Positions 51,488 to 60,656 are shown, counted from the stretch's first letter. The stretch: 64,000 nucleotides of DNA from G963677085 sp963677085 (GCA_963677085.2 CAXXFH010000004.1:4340001-4404000), one strand, 5' to 3'. The notes: generated by a model not told the origin, from the sequence alone. A program made the numbers and translations.

Positions 51488-53005
51488 TTAAATCCCGTAC
51501 AAAGGACCCAGCTTCGCCTGGAGTTGCTCGACCAGCGGCTCGGGCCTCAGCGGCTGCTGGGTAACCCGCTCGACCAGCTCGCTGGCCATATAGCGTTGGC
51601 CGTGCTGGTGAATCTGCTCGCGCAACCAATTGCGCAGGGTACCGAACTCGCCGTGGGCAAAGGCCTCCTCCAGCGAGCCCAAATCGGCTTCGGCCTGGCG
51701 GAAAAACTGGGCCGCGTAGAGATTTCCCAACGCGTAGGTGGGGAAGTATCCGATCAACCCCGCGCTCCAATGAACGTCCTGTAGTACACCTTCCGCGTTA
51801 TTCGACGGTTCAACGGCCAGGTATTCCCGGTACTTCGTATTCCAGGCCTCCGGGAGGTCGGCTACGTCCAACTCACCCTCGAGCAGGGCCTGTTCTAGCT
51901 CGAAACGTATCAGGATGTGCAGATTGTAGGTGGCTTCGTCCGCTTCCACCCGAATCAACGAAGGCCGCACGTCGTTGATGGCAAAGAAGAAGTCGTCGAC
52001 GGCCACATCGCCGAGTGCTTCGGGAAAATACTGCTGTGCCTTCGGGTAGAAGTGGTTCCAGAAGGCCCGGCTGCGGCCGACCAGGTTTTCCCACAACCGG
52101 GACTGCGATTCGTGAATTCCCAGCGACACGAATTCACCCAGCGGCAGGCCGTGATGCTCGGTCGGCAGCCCCTGGTCGTAAATCCCATGGCCCGCTTCGT
52201 GCATGATGCCGAACAGGGCCATGTTGACGAACTGTTCGTCGTATCGGGTGGTGATCCGACAATCGTTGGGTCCTAAGCCCGTGCAGAAGGGATGGACCGT
52301 TTTGTCGAGTCGCCCACGCGAAAAGTCGAACCCGATGGCCGTGGCTACCTCGCGGCCGAAGGCTTCTTGAGCCTCGACCGGATAACGCCGCGCGAGGATC
52401 GAGACGTCTGGCTGCCGTTCGCTGGCCTGAATTTCGGCGACCAGCGGAACCAGCGCCTCGCGTAGGCCGGCCAACACTCGGGCAACGTTCGCGGTGCGCT
52501 CCTCCGGCTCATAGTCGTCTAGCAAGGCATCGTAGCGGCACGTTTTGTAGCCCAAGGCGTCGGCCTCTTGCCGCTTCAACTCGATGGTCTTTCTCAGCAA
52601 AGGTTCGAATGCGGGGAAATCGTCCTGCTCGCGGGCCTTCTGCCACGCCTGCTGTCCGAGCACCGCCGTGCGCGAGAGCTCCTCGACCAGCGTCTGAGGC
52701 AGTTTTACTCGCTTGTCGTAGGCACGCTTCAACCGGCGAATGGTGACGGCCGCATCGCCGTGGGGTTCTGTGGCCAAGGGGCTGTCGGCCAATTCGGTCA
52801 GTTTGCGGCCGAATTCGGCATCGGTCCAGCGGCGATGGATTAGCCCGGCCAGCAGGGTGACTTGCGTCGCCCGATACTCGCCGGCGGCTAGCGGCATCTT
52901 GGTTCGCTCGTCCCAATCGAGTACCGCCTCGATCGTTCCGAGAACGGCCGTTTCTCGAGCGTGTTGGCAGACTTCTTCGTACAGACGTTGTGTTTCGTTG
53001 GTCAT
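51488..53005 (-). CDS. M32 (Taq-type) metallocarboxypeptidase
   Basis: The protein has 505 aa, normal for M32. The zinc motif HEAGH (His269, Glu270, His273) is in GIMHEAGHGIYDQG. LGIHESQSRLWENLVGRS supplies the third ligand Glu; VHPFCTGLGPNDCRITTRYD and LIRFELEQALLEGELDVADL with HWSAGLIGYFPTYALGNLYA are conserved M32 blocks. It removes C-terminal residues from peptides in the cytosol. No signal peptide is seen. It is monocistronic. Confidence 0.96.
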   Translation of the reverse strand: MTNETQRLYEEVCQHARETAVLGTIEAVLDWDERTKMPLAAGEYRATQVTLLAGLIHRRWTDAEFGRKLTELADSPLATEPHGDAAVTIRRLKRAYDKRVKLPQTLVEELSRTAVLGQQAWQKAREQDDFPAFEPLLRKTIELKRQEADALGYKTCRYDALLDDYEPEERTANVARVLAGLREALVPLVAEIQASERQPDVSILARRYPVEAQEAFGREVATAIGFDFSRGRLDKTVHPFCTGLGPNDCRITTRYDEQFVNMALFGIMHEAGHGIYDQGLPTEHHGLPLGEFVSLGIHESQSRLWENLVGRSRAFWNHFYPKAQQYFPEALGDVAVDDFFFAINDVRPSLIRVEADEATYNLHILIRFELEQALLEGELDVADLPEAWNTKYREYLAVEPSNNAEGVLQDVHWSAGLIGYFPTYALGNLYAAQFFRQAEADLGSLEEAFAHGEFGTLRNWLREQIHQHGQRYMASELVERVTQQPLRPEPLVEQLQAKLGPLYGI

Positions 53006-53040
53006 GTTCGTGTTCCTTCAAGTGCCTGCAGCGATAGGAT

Positions 53041-53155
53041 TAGTGTTGTGTCAATCTTGGAACCGCGGGTTGGGGTGCCATGCCCACGCTTGTCGTGGGC
53101 ATGTTTTGCCGAGGAATGCACAGCATGGCCACGCGAGCGTGGCCATGGCACCCGA
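53041..53155. repeat. Family C divergent copy C5
   Basis: Left end TAGTGTTGTGTCA, then GGTGCCATGCCCACGCTTGT with CGTGGGCATG, and CATGGCCACGC-gaGCGTGGCCATG before GGCACC. No right terminus is evident. Confidence 0.65.
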
Positions 53156-53289
53156 GCCCGCAGCGAAAAAACAGCCGTGAATGAAGTCGACGGATAGAGC
53201 CTATCGACCGTAGAGCAAGTCCACAAGATATATGACCAACAGCGACCGCGCAGCCGCAAGGCAGAAGCGGGCTGGCTTCGCAATGGAGG

Positions 53290-53559
53290 TTAGCGCACGC
53301 CCAGGCTGCGCTCGATCTCCATGCCTCTGTTGGTTACAGAAAACGGCTTCATTTGGGGGTCGGCGGGCCGAAACTGGTTCAGCCAGCTCGAGTCGACCTT
53401 CGGCGCGGGCGGTCCTGCCGCCAAGGGAGCGGTCGGACTATCGTTGCAGCCACAATCGAGCTGTTGGCAGCCCGACAACGCGGCACACGCAACGGCGATC
53501 GCCAGAACCTTGCGTCCGAGACGAGAAGCCTTTTCGATTACGGTGTTCGAGGGAAACAT
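53290..53559 (-). CDS. Small lipoprotein
   Basis: The product is about 89 aa. MFPSNTVIEKASRLGRKVLA and a hydrophobic stretch lead to the lipobox ALSGC. The mature part has CQQLDCGCNDSP, a Pro-rich stretch, and the C-terminal NRGMEIERSLGVR. The R-x-x-E-I-E-R-x-L-G-I/V-x end is a pattern I know from small planctomycetal lipoproteins of unknown role. Confidence 0.7.
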   Translation of the reverse strand: MFPSNTVIEKASRLGRKVLAIAVACAALSGCQQLDCGCNDSPTAPLAAGPPAPKVDSSWLNQFRPADPQMKPFSVTNRGMEIERSLGVR

Positions 53560-53937
53560 GGTCAATCATCTACTCGGAGGTCTTGCCAAAAGCGGCGGGA
53601 GTGTCCCAGAATCGTTGTGTCAAGTCCAGATCAATCTATAAAAAACGGGGGGGTAATAAAGATTTTCCCTCGTGTCTCTTGATACAGCGGGAGGCAATTA
53701 AGCGATGTGCTTTGTCTATTTGCTGTATATTGTCCACTTTTGCCGTGAGGCAATCCTTCGGCAGGCAATTTTTCAGGCTGGTAGCCTCGGAATGCACGGA
53801 ATTTTCTCGCCAAGGCGCAAAGACACAAAGGAGATATAAATGTCCGTGCTTTGTGTGTTTGCGAGATGCCATTTGCCCATTCCCGATTTTTTGTGCAATG
53901 GTTGCGATTTTCATCAACGGCCCAGGAGATGCACCCT
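53560..53937. other. Gap with degraded hairpin repeat F3
   Basis: CTCGCCAAGGCGCAAAGACA (53806) with CTTTGTGTGTTTGCGAG (to 53865) is a truncated form of the F hairpin. No gene is seen here. It lies 70-130 bases before the deacetylase start. Confidence 0.6.
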
Positions 53938-54627
53938 ATGCTCGATGTGCTCGTAGTTGCTCCCCATCCCGACGACGCTGAACTTGGGGCGGGCGGTCTC
54001 ATTCTCCGCTTGAAGGCCGAGGGACGGCGCGTTGGTGTGCTCGACTTGACCAACGGTGAGCCGACCCCGCTGGGAACGCCCGAAATCCGTGCGCGAGAAA
54101 CGGCGGCGGCCACCGAGATCCTCGGGCTCGACTGGCGCGAGAACCTGGGCCTGCCGAATCGAAGCCTACAGCCAACACTCGACGCCCGAGCGAAGCTGGC
54201 CGGCGTGTTTCGTCGAACACGGCCACGGTGGATCTTCGCACCCTATTGGGTCGACGCCCATCCCGACCACGTTGCGGCGACGCAACTAATCGAAGACGCT
54301 CGATTCTGGGCGAAGCTCACGAAAAGCGACCTGCCGGGCGAGCCCTATCATCCCCAGCGAATTTACTATTACTACTGCGTGCATCTGCGACTGATCCCGC
54401 AGCCGGCGTTCATTCTCGACATCAGCGACCACTGGGAAAAGAAGCGTCAAGCGATCGAGTGTTACCGCAGCCAATTCGTCGACAACCAGCCGGCCGAAGG
54501 TCCCACGTTTGTCGATCGGCTGCGCGACCAGGCCGCTACCTGGGGTTTCGCCATCGGCACCCACTACGGCGAAGCCTTCGACAGCCGCGAACCCCTGGGA
54601 CTGAAAGGCCTGGGTGAACTGGTTTAG
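53938..54627 (+). CDS. BshB1-like / LmbE-family deacetylase
   Basis: The protein has 229 aa from ATG 53938, with AGGAG 9 bases upstream. LVVAPHPDDAELGAGGLIL holds the P-H-P-D-D metal site. LTNGEPTPLGTPEIRARETA, WRENLGLPNRSL, and FAPYWVDAHPDHVAATQLIE supply the remaining His. This is the GlcNAc-malate deacetylase (bacillithiol, BshB1) branch by pattern; a GlcNAc-PI-type deacetylase on another glycoside is possible. No BshA or BshC gene is seen in the window. It is 73 bases ahead of trmL. Confidence 0.88.
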   Translation: MLDVLVVAPHPDDAELGAGGLILRLKAEGRRVGVLDLTNGEPTPLGTPEIRARETAAATEILGLDWRENLGLPNRSLQPTLDARAKLAGVFRRTRPRWIFAPYWVDAHPDHVAATQLIEDARFWAKLTKSDLPGEPYHPQRIYYYYCVHLRLIPQPAFILDISDHWEKKRQAIECYRSQFVDNQPAEGPTFVDRLRDQAATWGFAIGTHYGEAFDSREPLGLKGLGELV

Positions 54628-54700
54628 CGGCCCAATCCGCCACAAAACGCCCGCCGCTCAAATCCAAAATCCCAAATTCCAAATCAGAAATCTCTTGTTC

Positions 54701-55147
54701 ATGCACATTGTTCTTTTCCAACCCGAGATTCCTTACAACACGGGCAGCGTGGGGCGCACGTGTGTGGCGGTGGGTGCGAAGCTTTGGCTGGTCCGCCCGT
54801 TGGGGTTTCAGATCGAAGATCGCCATTTGCGCCGCGCGGGGCTCGACTACTGGCAACACCTCGACTACGAGGTGGTCGACGATTGGAACGCATTGATCGA
54901 ACGCTTGTCGGGGCGACGGCCGTGGTTTCTCTCGAAGACCGCCACCACGCTTTACACTTCGGTCGACGTGGAGCCGGACCCCGTGTTTGTCTTTGGGGCC
55001 GAGTCGCGGGGATTACCGCCGTCGATGCTTGCAGAGAACACGGACCGCTGCCTGCGAATTCCCATCCACCCAAATGCCCGCAGTCTGAACCTGTCGGTGA
55101 GCGTGGCCGTGGTGGCGTTCGAGGCCCGTCGCCAGTTGGGTGGGTAG
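54701..55147 (+). CDS. trmL: tRNA (cytidine/uridine-34-2'-O)-methyltransferase
   Basis: The product is 148 aa from ATG 54701. A short SPOUT methylase: VLFQPEIPYNTGSVGRTCVA, LWLVRPLGFQIEDRHLRRAG, LDYWQHLDYEVVDDW, and VFGAESRGLPPSMLAE followed by IPIHPNARSLNLSVSVAVVA. These match TrmL, which modifies the wobble base of tRNA-Leu. The upstream 54661-54695 is an AAATCCC-type tract, so no normal ribosome site exists. Confidence 0.94.
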   Translation: MHIVLFQPEIPYNTGSVGRTCVAVGAKLWLVRPLGFQIEDRHLRRAGLDYWQHLDYEVVDDWNALIERLSGRRPWFLSKTATTLYTSVDVEPDPVFVFGAESRGLPPSMLAENTDRCLRIPIHPNARSLNLSVSVAVVAFEARRQLGG

Positions 55148-55233
55148 TCTTTGGGCGGCGAAACGTGTTGCTTGCCGCGTCTTCCTGGCGATCATACAAT
55201 CCTGTTGTAGCGTCAAGCTCCGAATCAGGGGTT

Positions 55234-55296
55234 GGGTGCCGCTGGCTGCTTGTCGGCCAGTGCTGAACACGGGCATGCAAGCTGTCCGTGGCATCC
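55234..55296. repeat. Family D module D4
   Basis: GGGTGCCGCTGGCTGCTTGT with CGGCCAGTG, then ACACGGGCATGCAAGCTGTC; matches D2 and D3 at most positions. It lies 49 bases before the next ATG. Confidence 0.75.
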
Positions 55297-55344
55297 GCTT
55301 CTTGCATTTAGGCAAGGGACGGGCCGGAGAAGAGGAGAAGTGCC

Positions 55345-56079
55345 ATGTTGCGACATGTACTGTTTCCCGTTGTCATGTTAGCGGGGGCCCTTGAGTGCGG
55401 CTTTCTGCTGTTGGCCGAAACGGGGTGGGCCGGGGAGCCGGTTACGGCGGAAGTTATTCCCGCACCGCCTCAACTGGTGTCGCCCAATCCGGTATCATCT
55501 GGCCCGGGAATGCAAACGCTACCGGTTCAGCCCCGGGAGACTTATCGTTACAGTTCGGCCGCCGCCAGCCGCGATGCGTACCTTTATGCCGAGCCGGCGC
55601 GGCGCTGGGCGGTTGACCGCCAGCTAGGCTTGCTTGATAGCGTGCGTTGGTACAACACCTGGGCCCGGCCCGAGGGCCCTTTGCTGCCCGACATTTATGC
55701 CTACGGTTCTGCGGCCGAAGCGCGAGCCGCGTATTGTCGAGGCGATGCGCCCGTGTTCGAGCCGTGGCCCCGCGTGCCGGGCGACATCTACGGGTATCCC
55801 TATTACCCCTACGTGAAACAGTCGACCGGCTACGAGCGAATCTGGACGAGTCACAACGGCTACGTCTATCGGCCCATCTACGACGACACCCCGGCTGCGC
55901 TACCGACGGAACCCTACCAGCAGCCGAATTGGGACACTCGGGTTCCCCGGGTGCCAGAACCACTGCTTGAGCCGGCGCCGGCCGATTCGCTCAACGAGCC
56001 ACAACTCGAACGGTCGCAACTCGAACCGCCGCTGCCACGCTATCCCAGCGCAACGCCAATCGGGCCGCGCGAGTTTTAG
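55345..56079 (+). CDS. Secreted Tyr/Pro-rich protein of unknown function
   Basis: The product is 244 aa. MLRHVLFPVVMLAGALECGF and LLLAETGWAG form a signal peptide. The mature part is rich in Tyr, Pro and Arg: YRYSSAAASRDAYLYAEPAR, VPGDIYGYPYYPYVKQSTGY, HNGYVYRPIYDD, and the C-terminal PEPLLEPAPADSLNEPQLER. AGGAGAAG lies 7-8 bases before the ATG. No domain is recognised. It is convergent with the next gene. Confidence 0.65.
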   Translation: MLRHVLFPVVMLAGALECGFLLLAETGWAGEPVTAEVIPAPPQLVSPNPVSSGPGMQTLPVQPRETYRYSSAAASRDAYLYAEPARRWAVDRQLGLLDSVRWYNTWARPEGPLLPDIYAYGSAAEARAAYCRGDAPVFEPWPRVPGDIYGYPYYPYVKQSTGYERIWTSHNGYVYRPIYDDTPAALPTEPYQQPNWDTRVPRVPEPLLEPAPADSLNEPQLERSQLEPPLPRYPSATPIGPREF

Positions 56080-56149
56080 CGAGAATTCCTGGCAGAGCGG
56101 TGAGTGCCATGGCCGCGTTTGCGTGACCATGCCGCGCATTCTCCGCCCA

Positions 56150-58144
56150 CTATTTCGGCTCTGGCACCGACAGCGGATTCCGGCCCGACTTCAGTAAGTC
56201 GGTGTAGACGTTGGTGTAAATCGGCAGGTGACGGTAGTAGACCTCGAGCATGTAGATCGACAGGCAGGTTACATAGAGCCGGCCGGCCTGCGGACCCCAT
56301 TGGTCCATCGACGGTCGCATCGGATCCCAACTACCCGTCTCGCGCCCCGATTTGGTCTGTGCCTCGGGCACCGCCTGACGCATCACGGCGTTCCAACGCT
56401 TCCAGTACTCGCCTTCCATGTGATGGGCGGCCTGGGTGGCGTAGTACCAGTAATAAACGTCGCGGTTGCGTTTGAAGTTGATCAGGTTGTCTTTGGAAGT
56501 GATCCACTCCAGGGCGTCGATCATGGCCGGATGATCGCGCGGCCAGCCCAAGTATTGCCGCATTAACATGGCTTCGGCTGTCATCGAGAGTTTGATGTCT
56601 TCGCCACGACGATACGGATAGCGGGCGCCATCCTGCTGGGCAAGCTTGTCGAGAAATCGTTCCACACGGCGGAAGTGGTCCTCGGGCACTTCCAGGCCGG
56701 CCATCTTGGCACTCTGCAACGCCATCACAATCCAGCCGGTTACCGAAACGTCGCTGTCGCCGTTGGGCATATAACGCCAGCCCCCCAGGCTGCTCTGCGA
56801 ATCCAGGCAATACTTCACCGCCAGTTCGGCCGGCTTGCGGTAGGTTTCGTCTTTGGTCATGCCAAACAGTTCGCAGGCGGCGATAGTGCATTGACCCTGG
56901 GTGTAGAATCGATGGTGGATAGGCCCTTCGTGGTAGAAATTGCCGTTGGCGTCTTGCTCCTGAAGCAGCCACTTCCAGCCGAGAGTCACGTTCTGCCGGA
57001 ACTTGCCCTTCTTGTGCGTGTCGCCGTGGCCTTGGAATGCCAACAGCGCCATGGCGGTGGCGGCCACCGGGTTGTCGATGTCGGCCGAGATGCCGCCGCG
57101 ATAGGGGCCCGCCAAACTCCAGGAGCCGTCTTTCTTCTGGTTGCGGGCAAGCCACTGTAAGCCCAATAGCACGGCGGCTTCGGTCGTGGCGTTGCCGCCG
57201 TATTTGCCGAGCAGCGACTTTTTAGAACCTTCTTCCCGACCTTTTAACGCCAAACCGGCTATGCGGGAGTCGATATCGCTGGTCGACGTCGTGCCCTCGG
57301 GTTGGATGTCCAAGGTCGGCGGGGCAGCGAAGGGGTCCTCAACCTGGGGCAGATCGTCGGGTGTGATGATCGGCTCCTCGGCCACATCGATATTGTCTAA
57401 TCCCAAGGGCGAGTCGAACTCTAATTGCTCGCCCAACTCCTCGGCATAGATGGTTTCCATGTCGAGCGAGATCTGATTGTCTTTCGTGGCGGCCAGCATC
57501 CACAGCCCCAGGATGATCAGCAGCGCCATGTGGAACACGGCACTGACCAACCAGGGAGGCGCTGCTTTGATGGCTACTTCCGCAACGTCGGTTTCTTCCT
57601 CTTCTTCCTCGTCATGTTGGCGAACGGTGGTCGAACCGCTCGGGGCCACGGCTACCGGCTGCGCACCCCGGTTGGCTATCGGCTGCTGTCCGGCGACGCC
57701 CATCTGCTGATAGGTTTGGCCGGGCTGAGCCGGTTGCTGATACGGCTGACCCTGATACGGCTGACCCTGAATCGGTTGGCCCTGAATCGGTTGGCCCTGA
57801 TACGGTTGGCCCTGATACGGCTGACCCTGATACGGCTGACCCTGATACGGCTGACCCTGATACGGCTGACCCTGAATCGGTTGACCCTGAATCGGTTGAC
57901 CCTGAATCGGTTGACCCTGAATCGGTTGACCCTGAATCGGTTGACCCTGAATCGGTTGACCCTGAATCGGTTGACCCTGGATCGGCTGGCCTTGATAAGG
58001 CTGTGGCTGAACTGGTTGTCCCGGGAGGGGGTGGTTCAGCGGGGCGTTGGCAAACTGCGCAGACTGCACGATGGGCTGCGCCTGGGGGACCCCGGCCTGC
58101 TCTGGCTGATTACCCAACGGTTGATAGGGATCGTGTGCCGCCAT
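56150..58144 (-). CDS. Membrane protein with prenyltransferase/squalene-cyclase-like repeats and Gln-rich tail
   Basis: The product is 664 aa from ATG 58144 (GAGGAGG upstream). The N-terminal ~180 residues are Gln/Pro-rich and contain about 18 copies of P-I/Y-Q-G-Q. LVSAVFHMALLIILGLWMLA (about 230) is one transmembrane helix. The C-terminal half folds as an alpha/alpha toroid: GLQWLARNQKKDGSW, AMALLAFQGHGDTHKKGKFR, WLLQEQDANGNF, AVKYCLDSQSSLGGWRYMPN and MLMRQYLGWP, each like a QxxDGSW repeat of prenyltransferase/squalene cyclases. No catalytic DxDD is visible, so an enzyme of hopanoid synthesis is not supported. These membrane-linked toroids are common in planctomycetes, with unknown role. 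Confidence 0.82.
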   Translation of the reverse strand: MAAHDPYQPLGNQPEQAGVPQAQPIVQSAQFANAPLNHPLPGQPVQPQPYQGQPIQGQPIQGQPIQGQPIQGQPIQGQPIQGQPIQGQPIQGQPYQGQPYQGQPYQGQPYQGQPYQGQPIQGQPIQGQPYQGQPYQQPAQPGQTYQQMGVAGQQPIANRGAQPVAVAPSGSTTVRQHDEEEEEETDVAEVAIKAAPPWLVSAVFHMALLIILGLWMLAATKDNQISLDMETIYAEELGEQLEFDSPLGLDNIDVAEEPIITPDDLPQVEDPFAAPPTLDIQPEGTTSTSDIDSRIAGLALKGREEGSKKSLLGKYGGNATTEAAVLLGLQWLARNQKKDGSWSLAGPYRGGISADIDNPVAATAMALLAFQGHGDTHKKGKFRQNVTLGWKWLLQEQDANGNFYHEGPIHHRFYTQGQCTIAACELFGMTKDETYRKPAELAVKYCLDSQSSLGGWRYMPNGDSDVSVTGWIVMALQSAKMAGLEVPEDHFRRVERFLDKLAQQDGARYPYRRGEDIKLSMTAEAMLMRQYLGWPRDHPAMIDALEWITSKDNLINFKRNRDVYYWYYATQAAHHMEGEYWKRWNAVMRQAVPEAQTKSGRETGSWDPMRPSMDQWGPQAGRLYVTCLSIYMLEVYYRHLPIYTNVYTDLLKSGRNPLSVPEPK
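57737..58006 (-). repeat. 18 tandem 15-bp units encoding PIQGQ/PYQGQ
   Basis: Units CTGAATCGGTTGACC and CTGATACGGCTGACC alternate in blocks, with only 1-3 base changes. In the protein this gives blocks of Ile and Tyr pentapeptides. Homogenised DNA suggests recent expansion or slippage; not a CRISPR array. Confidence 0.95.
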
Positions 58145-58679
58145 CAGAAATGCCTCCTCTGTCCGTCTGTCGCGGCAATTCAGCAGATGGGAACGACGCG
58201 AGCCGCCGGCCCTTGAGAATCTCGCACGTGACCGCACCGCAACCGGCGTTTGAGGCGCGAATGCACCTCAGAAACCCCTATTGTATACTAACCTCAAAGA
58301 TCGTTAACTTTTTTCCAAAGATTAACGACCACCGGGAGCGGCGCCTTGGTAAGGGCGCGGCAGCACCGGTTTGGTTGGCGGCCCTGCCACCCTGTGAGTC
58401 TATCAGCCAGGGCACTGAGCGCCAAGCAAGAAGTCGTTTCCAAATCAAGGGTTGCGCGTTGCAGTCGGTCACCAACCCGCGGACGGACCCCGTCCCAACG
58501 GGCAACACCCACCCGCGACATATTCGTCGACACCCCCCCGACTTATTCCCCGCGGCGCGAACAAATCGAAAACATTCCAATTCACACAAATCTCCAACAA
58601 ACGTTGGCTGCTCCCCTCGACGGCGGCCGACATTATGATAAAATTACGCCTGTCTACTGAGCAATCATGTGGAACATAA
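58145..58679. other. Gap with repeat B5 upstream of the tRNA
   Basis: No gene apart from B5. The AT-rich TATGATAAAATTACG (about 58634) lies some 45 bases upstream of the tRNA and may be part of its promoter. Confidence 0.45.
58289..58396 (+). repeat. Family B repeat, copy B5
   Basis: AACCTCAAAGATCGTTAACT and ATTAACGACCACCGGGAGCG, then GCGGCAGCACCGGTTTGGTT and GGCGGCCCTGCCACCCTGTG. Same orientation as B2 and B3. Confidence 0.8.
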
Positions 58680-58753
<74 letters not shown>

Positions 58754-58795
58754 CTTGAGTGGGTTGCGGCGAGATGCAATCCACGGTAGCACAAA

Positions 58796-58826
58796 ACAAA
58801 AGCCCTTGTTCTGCAAGGGCTTTTGT
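58796..58826 (+). terminator. Terminator after the tRNA
   Basis: ACAAAAGCCCTTG pairs with CAAGGGCTTTTGT (13 bp, loop of 5) and includes TTTT on the plus strand; 43 bases past the tRNA. It can act in both directions. Confidence 0.85.
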
Positions 58827-59354
58827 CGTTTCTTGGGTCGCTCTTGAGGCTCTGGGGCGGTGATTGCCGCTGGTTGCGCGTTCGGCGCTCGGGACAATGC
58901 GATTATCGGGGGGGATTCCCTTTGTCGTCTCGCCCACGTCGTTTTCGATCGTAATTGCAATGTCTGTTATGGTGTATTGGCGTCCACCTTGAGAGTGGTT
59001 TTCTGGCGATCGGATTTGCGGAGCTGAATGCCCCCTCCGTTGGTGTGTGTTTTGTTCCTTCTGGAGTCGTTTTCGTTTCGCGAGAGGTAAGGGTGTTTGT
59101 GGTTCGACTCGATTTGCCGCGTGCTGGTATAGTCTCCTATCATGCTGGTGTGTACCCCGTTGTTAACAGTCTGCCTCAGCGAGGTATAGTTACAAATGCG
59201 GTACGACCGCAACCGAATCGGGGAACGCCGACTTGTGAACGGTCGCTTCCTTGGTTGCTAATGTGCGCGCAGCGTGCGCGGAGTTTGCCGTGTAAGACAT
59301 TTGATACGCAAGCCCCCTCGAAGCCGTGGACTTTCCGAAGGAATGGAGGCTATC
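58827..59354. other. Gap upstream of the GH100-like gene
   Basis: About 530 bases, less GC-rich than its surroundings, without a recognised gene. It should contain the promoter of the glycosidase gene; no convincing -35/-10 pair is given. Confidence 0.45.
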
Positions 59355-60656
59355 GTGGCGAAACGCATCCTTTTCGACCCTAGCGAATATCGGGAACTGT
59401 CTTCCGAAGAGCGAGCGCTTCTACAGCTTGCTTATCAGAAGGCCTTGGAAGCTCTTCACCGCAATATTACTCCCAAGGGTTTCTCTGCCTGTTCACTTGT
59501 GGACAACAAAGTTTACGGCACCGACGCCAATTACAGGGCTGTGTGGGCGCGTGACGGTGCGAAGACAATCATCTGGACGTTGGATCTTGAGGACGACGAC
59601 GTTCGAGCATGCCAAGCGGCAACACTCCGCACGATTCTGGAGGCTCAGTCGCCCACCGGGCAGTTGCCCGGCTACGTAAGCATCGACGACGGAACGCCCG
59701 AGTACGCTGGGGTGGGGGGGATTACGTCGATCGATAGCGGTTTATGGATGATCATCGCGGCTTGGCGGTTCGCACATAAGGTTGGCGATTGGTCGATTGT
59801 CGAACAATACGCATCGACCTTGCAGAAAGCGATGGATTGGATCGGTGCCCACGACTCCAACAATTGTGGCATGTTGGAGATACCCGAGGCTGGCGACTGG
59901 ACGGACCTGTTCGCCCGCAGCTATCATGTGCTTTACGATGAAGTGCTTTGGCACCGATGCCTGATCGCGTACAGCAATATTTTGCGGCATCTTGGCGAAA
60001 ACGACCGGGCGGCGGATTATGCGAAATGGGCAGAGCACGTCCGTCGGGTGATCCTCCGAAGTTTCTGGCCCTCGACGTCTCCGGACCACACCGGGGGGAT
60101 TCCGAGTTTTAGCGATGTGCAATTCGGCCTGGGCGACACGCGCTATTTGGTGGCCCAGATCTCACCGTTCAACTACAGTTGGCGCTGCGACGTTTACGCT
60201 AACATCCTCGCTTTTTTAATGAGGCTGGTGGACAAAGAGCGGGCGATGATGACGTTCCGCTTCATGTGGGGATCTGGGGTGAACGAACCTGGCCCGGTTC
60301 AGAACCTCTATCCGCCCGTGCAGGCCGGCGACCCGGAGTGGCGAGAATATTTCACGGTGAATCTGCTCAATCTGCCGAATCACTATCACAACGGCGGAAT
60401 TTGGCCCTTTGTCGGCGGGCTATGGGTCCGATATATCCACAAACTGGGGATGTGCGACCTTGCCCGACGCGAACACGTGAAACTGGCGCGGCTTTGCTCG
60501 CAAGGTGTCTCGCAGGAATGGGAGTTCAACGAGTGGCACCATGGGGTCACCGGACGCCCGATGGGCAAGGCGTTTCAGGCGTGGACGGCCGCCAGTTTCC
60601 TCCAGGCCTGTCACGATTTGGATCTGGACCCCGACGCTCAAGATGCGGAGGAATGA
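59355..60656 (+). CDS. (alpha/alpha)6-barrel glycosidase, neutral-invertase (GH100)-like
   Basis: The product is about 433 aa. GGAGG lies exactly 5 bases before GTG 59355, making it the better start; ATG 59343 is an alternative. Motifs: YGTDANYRAVWARDGAKTII (W-x-R-D, probable catalytic Asp), EAQSPTGQLPGYVSIDDGTP, GLWMIIAAWRFAHKVGDW, EIPEAGDWTDLFARSYHVLY and LPNHYHNGGIWPFVGGLWVR. This combination resembles GH100/neutral invertases and the amylo-1,6-glucosidase clan. Because a sucrose- or mannosylfructose-type synthase and phosphatase are encoded just across, hydrolysis of that disaccharide is plausible. No signal peptide, so cytosolic. Substrate is inferred. Confidence 0.8.
   Translation: MAKRILFDPSEYRELSSEERALLQLAYQKALEALHRNITPKGFSACSLVDNKVYGTDANYRAVWARDGAKTIIWTLDLEDDDVRACQAATLRTILEAQSPTGQLPGYVSIDDGTPEYAGVGGITSIDSGLWMIIAAWRFAHKVGDWSIVEQYASTLQKAMDWIGAHDSNNCGMLEIPEAGDWTDLFARSYHVLYDEVLWHRCLIAYSNILRHLGENDRAADYAKWAEHVRRVILRSFWPSTSPDHTGGIPSFSDVQFGLGDTRYLVAQISPFNYSWRCDVYANILAFLMRLVDKERAMMTFRFMWGSGVNEPGPVQNLYPPVQAGDPEWREYFTVNLLNLPNHYHNGGIWPFVGGLWVRYIHKLGMCDLARREHVKLARLCSQGVSQEWEFNEWHHGVTGRPMGKAFQAWTAASFLQACHDLDLDPDAQDAEE

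Noticed and set aside
57737..58006. Regular 15-bp repeats as a possible CRISPR array
   Set aside because: The units are directly adjacent without unique spacers and are in frame inside a protein gene.
56150..58144. Squalene-hopene cyclase
   Set aside because: Toroid repeats are present, but no DxDD acid motif and the architecture (membrane helix, Gln-rich tail) is different.
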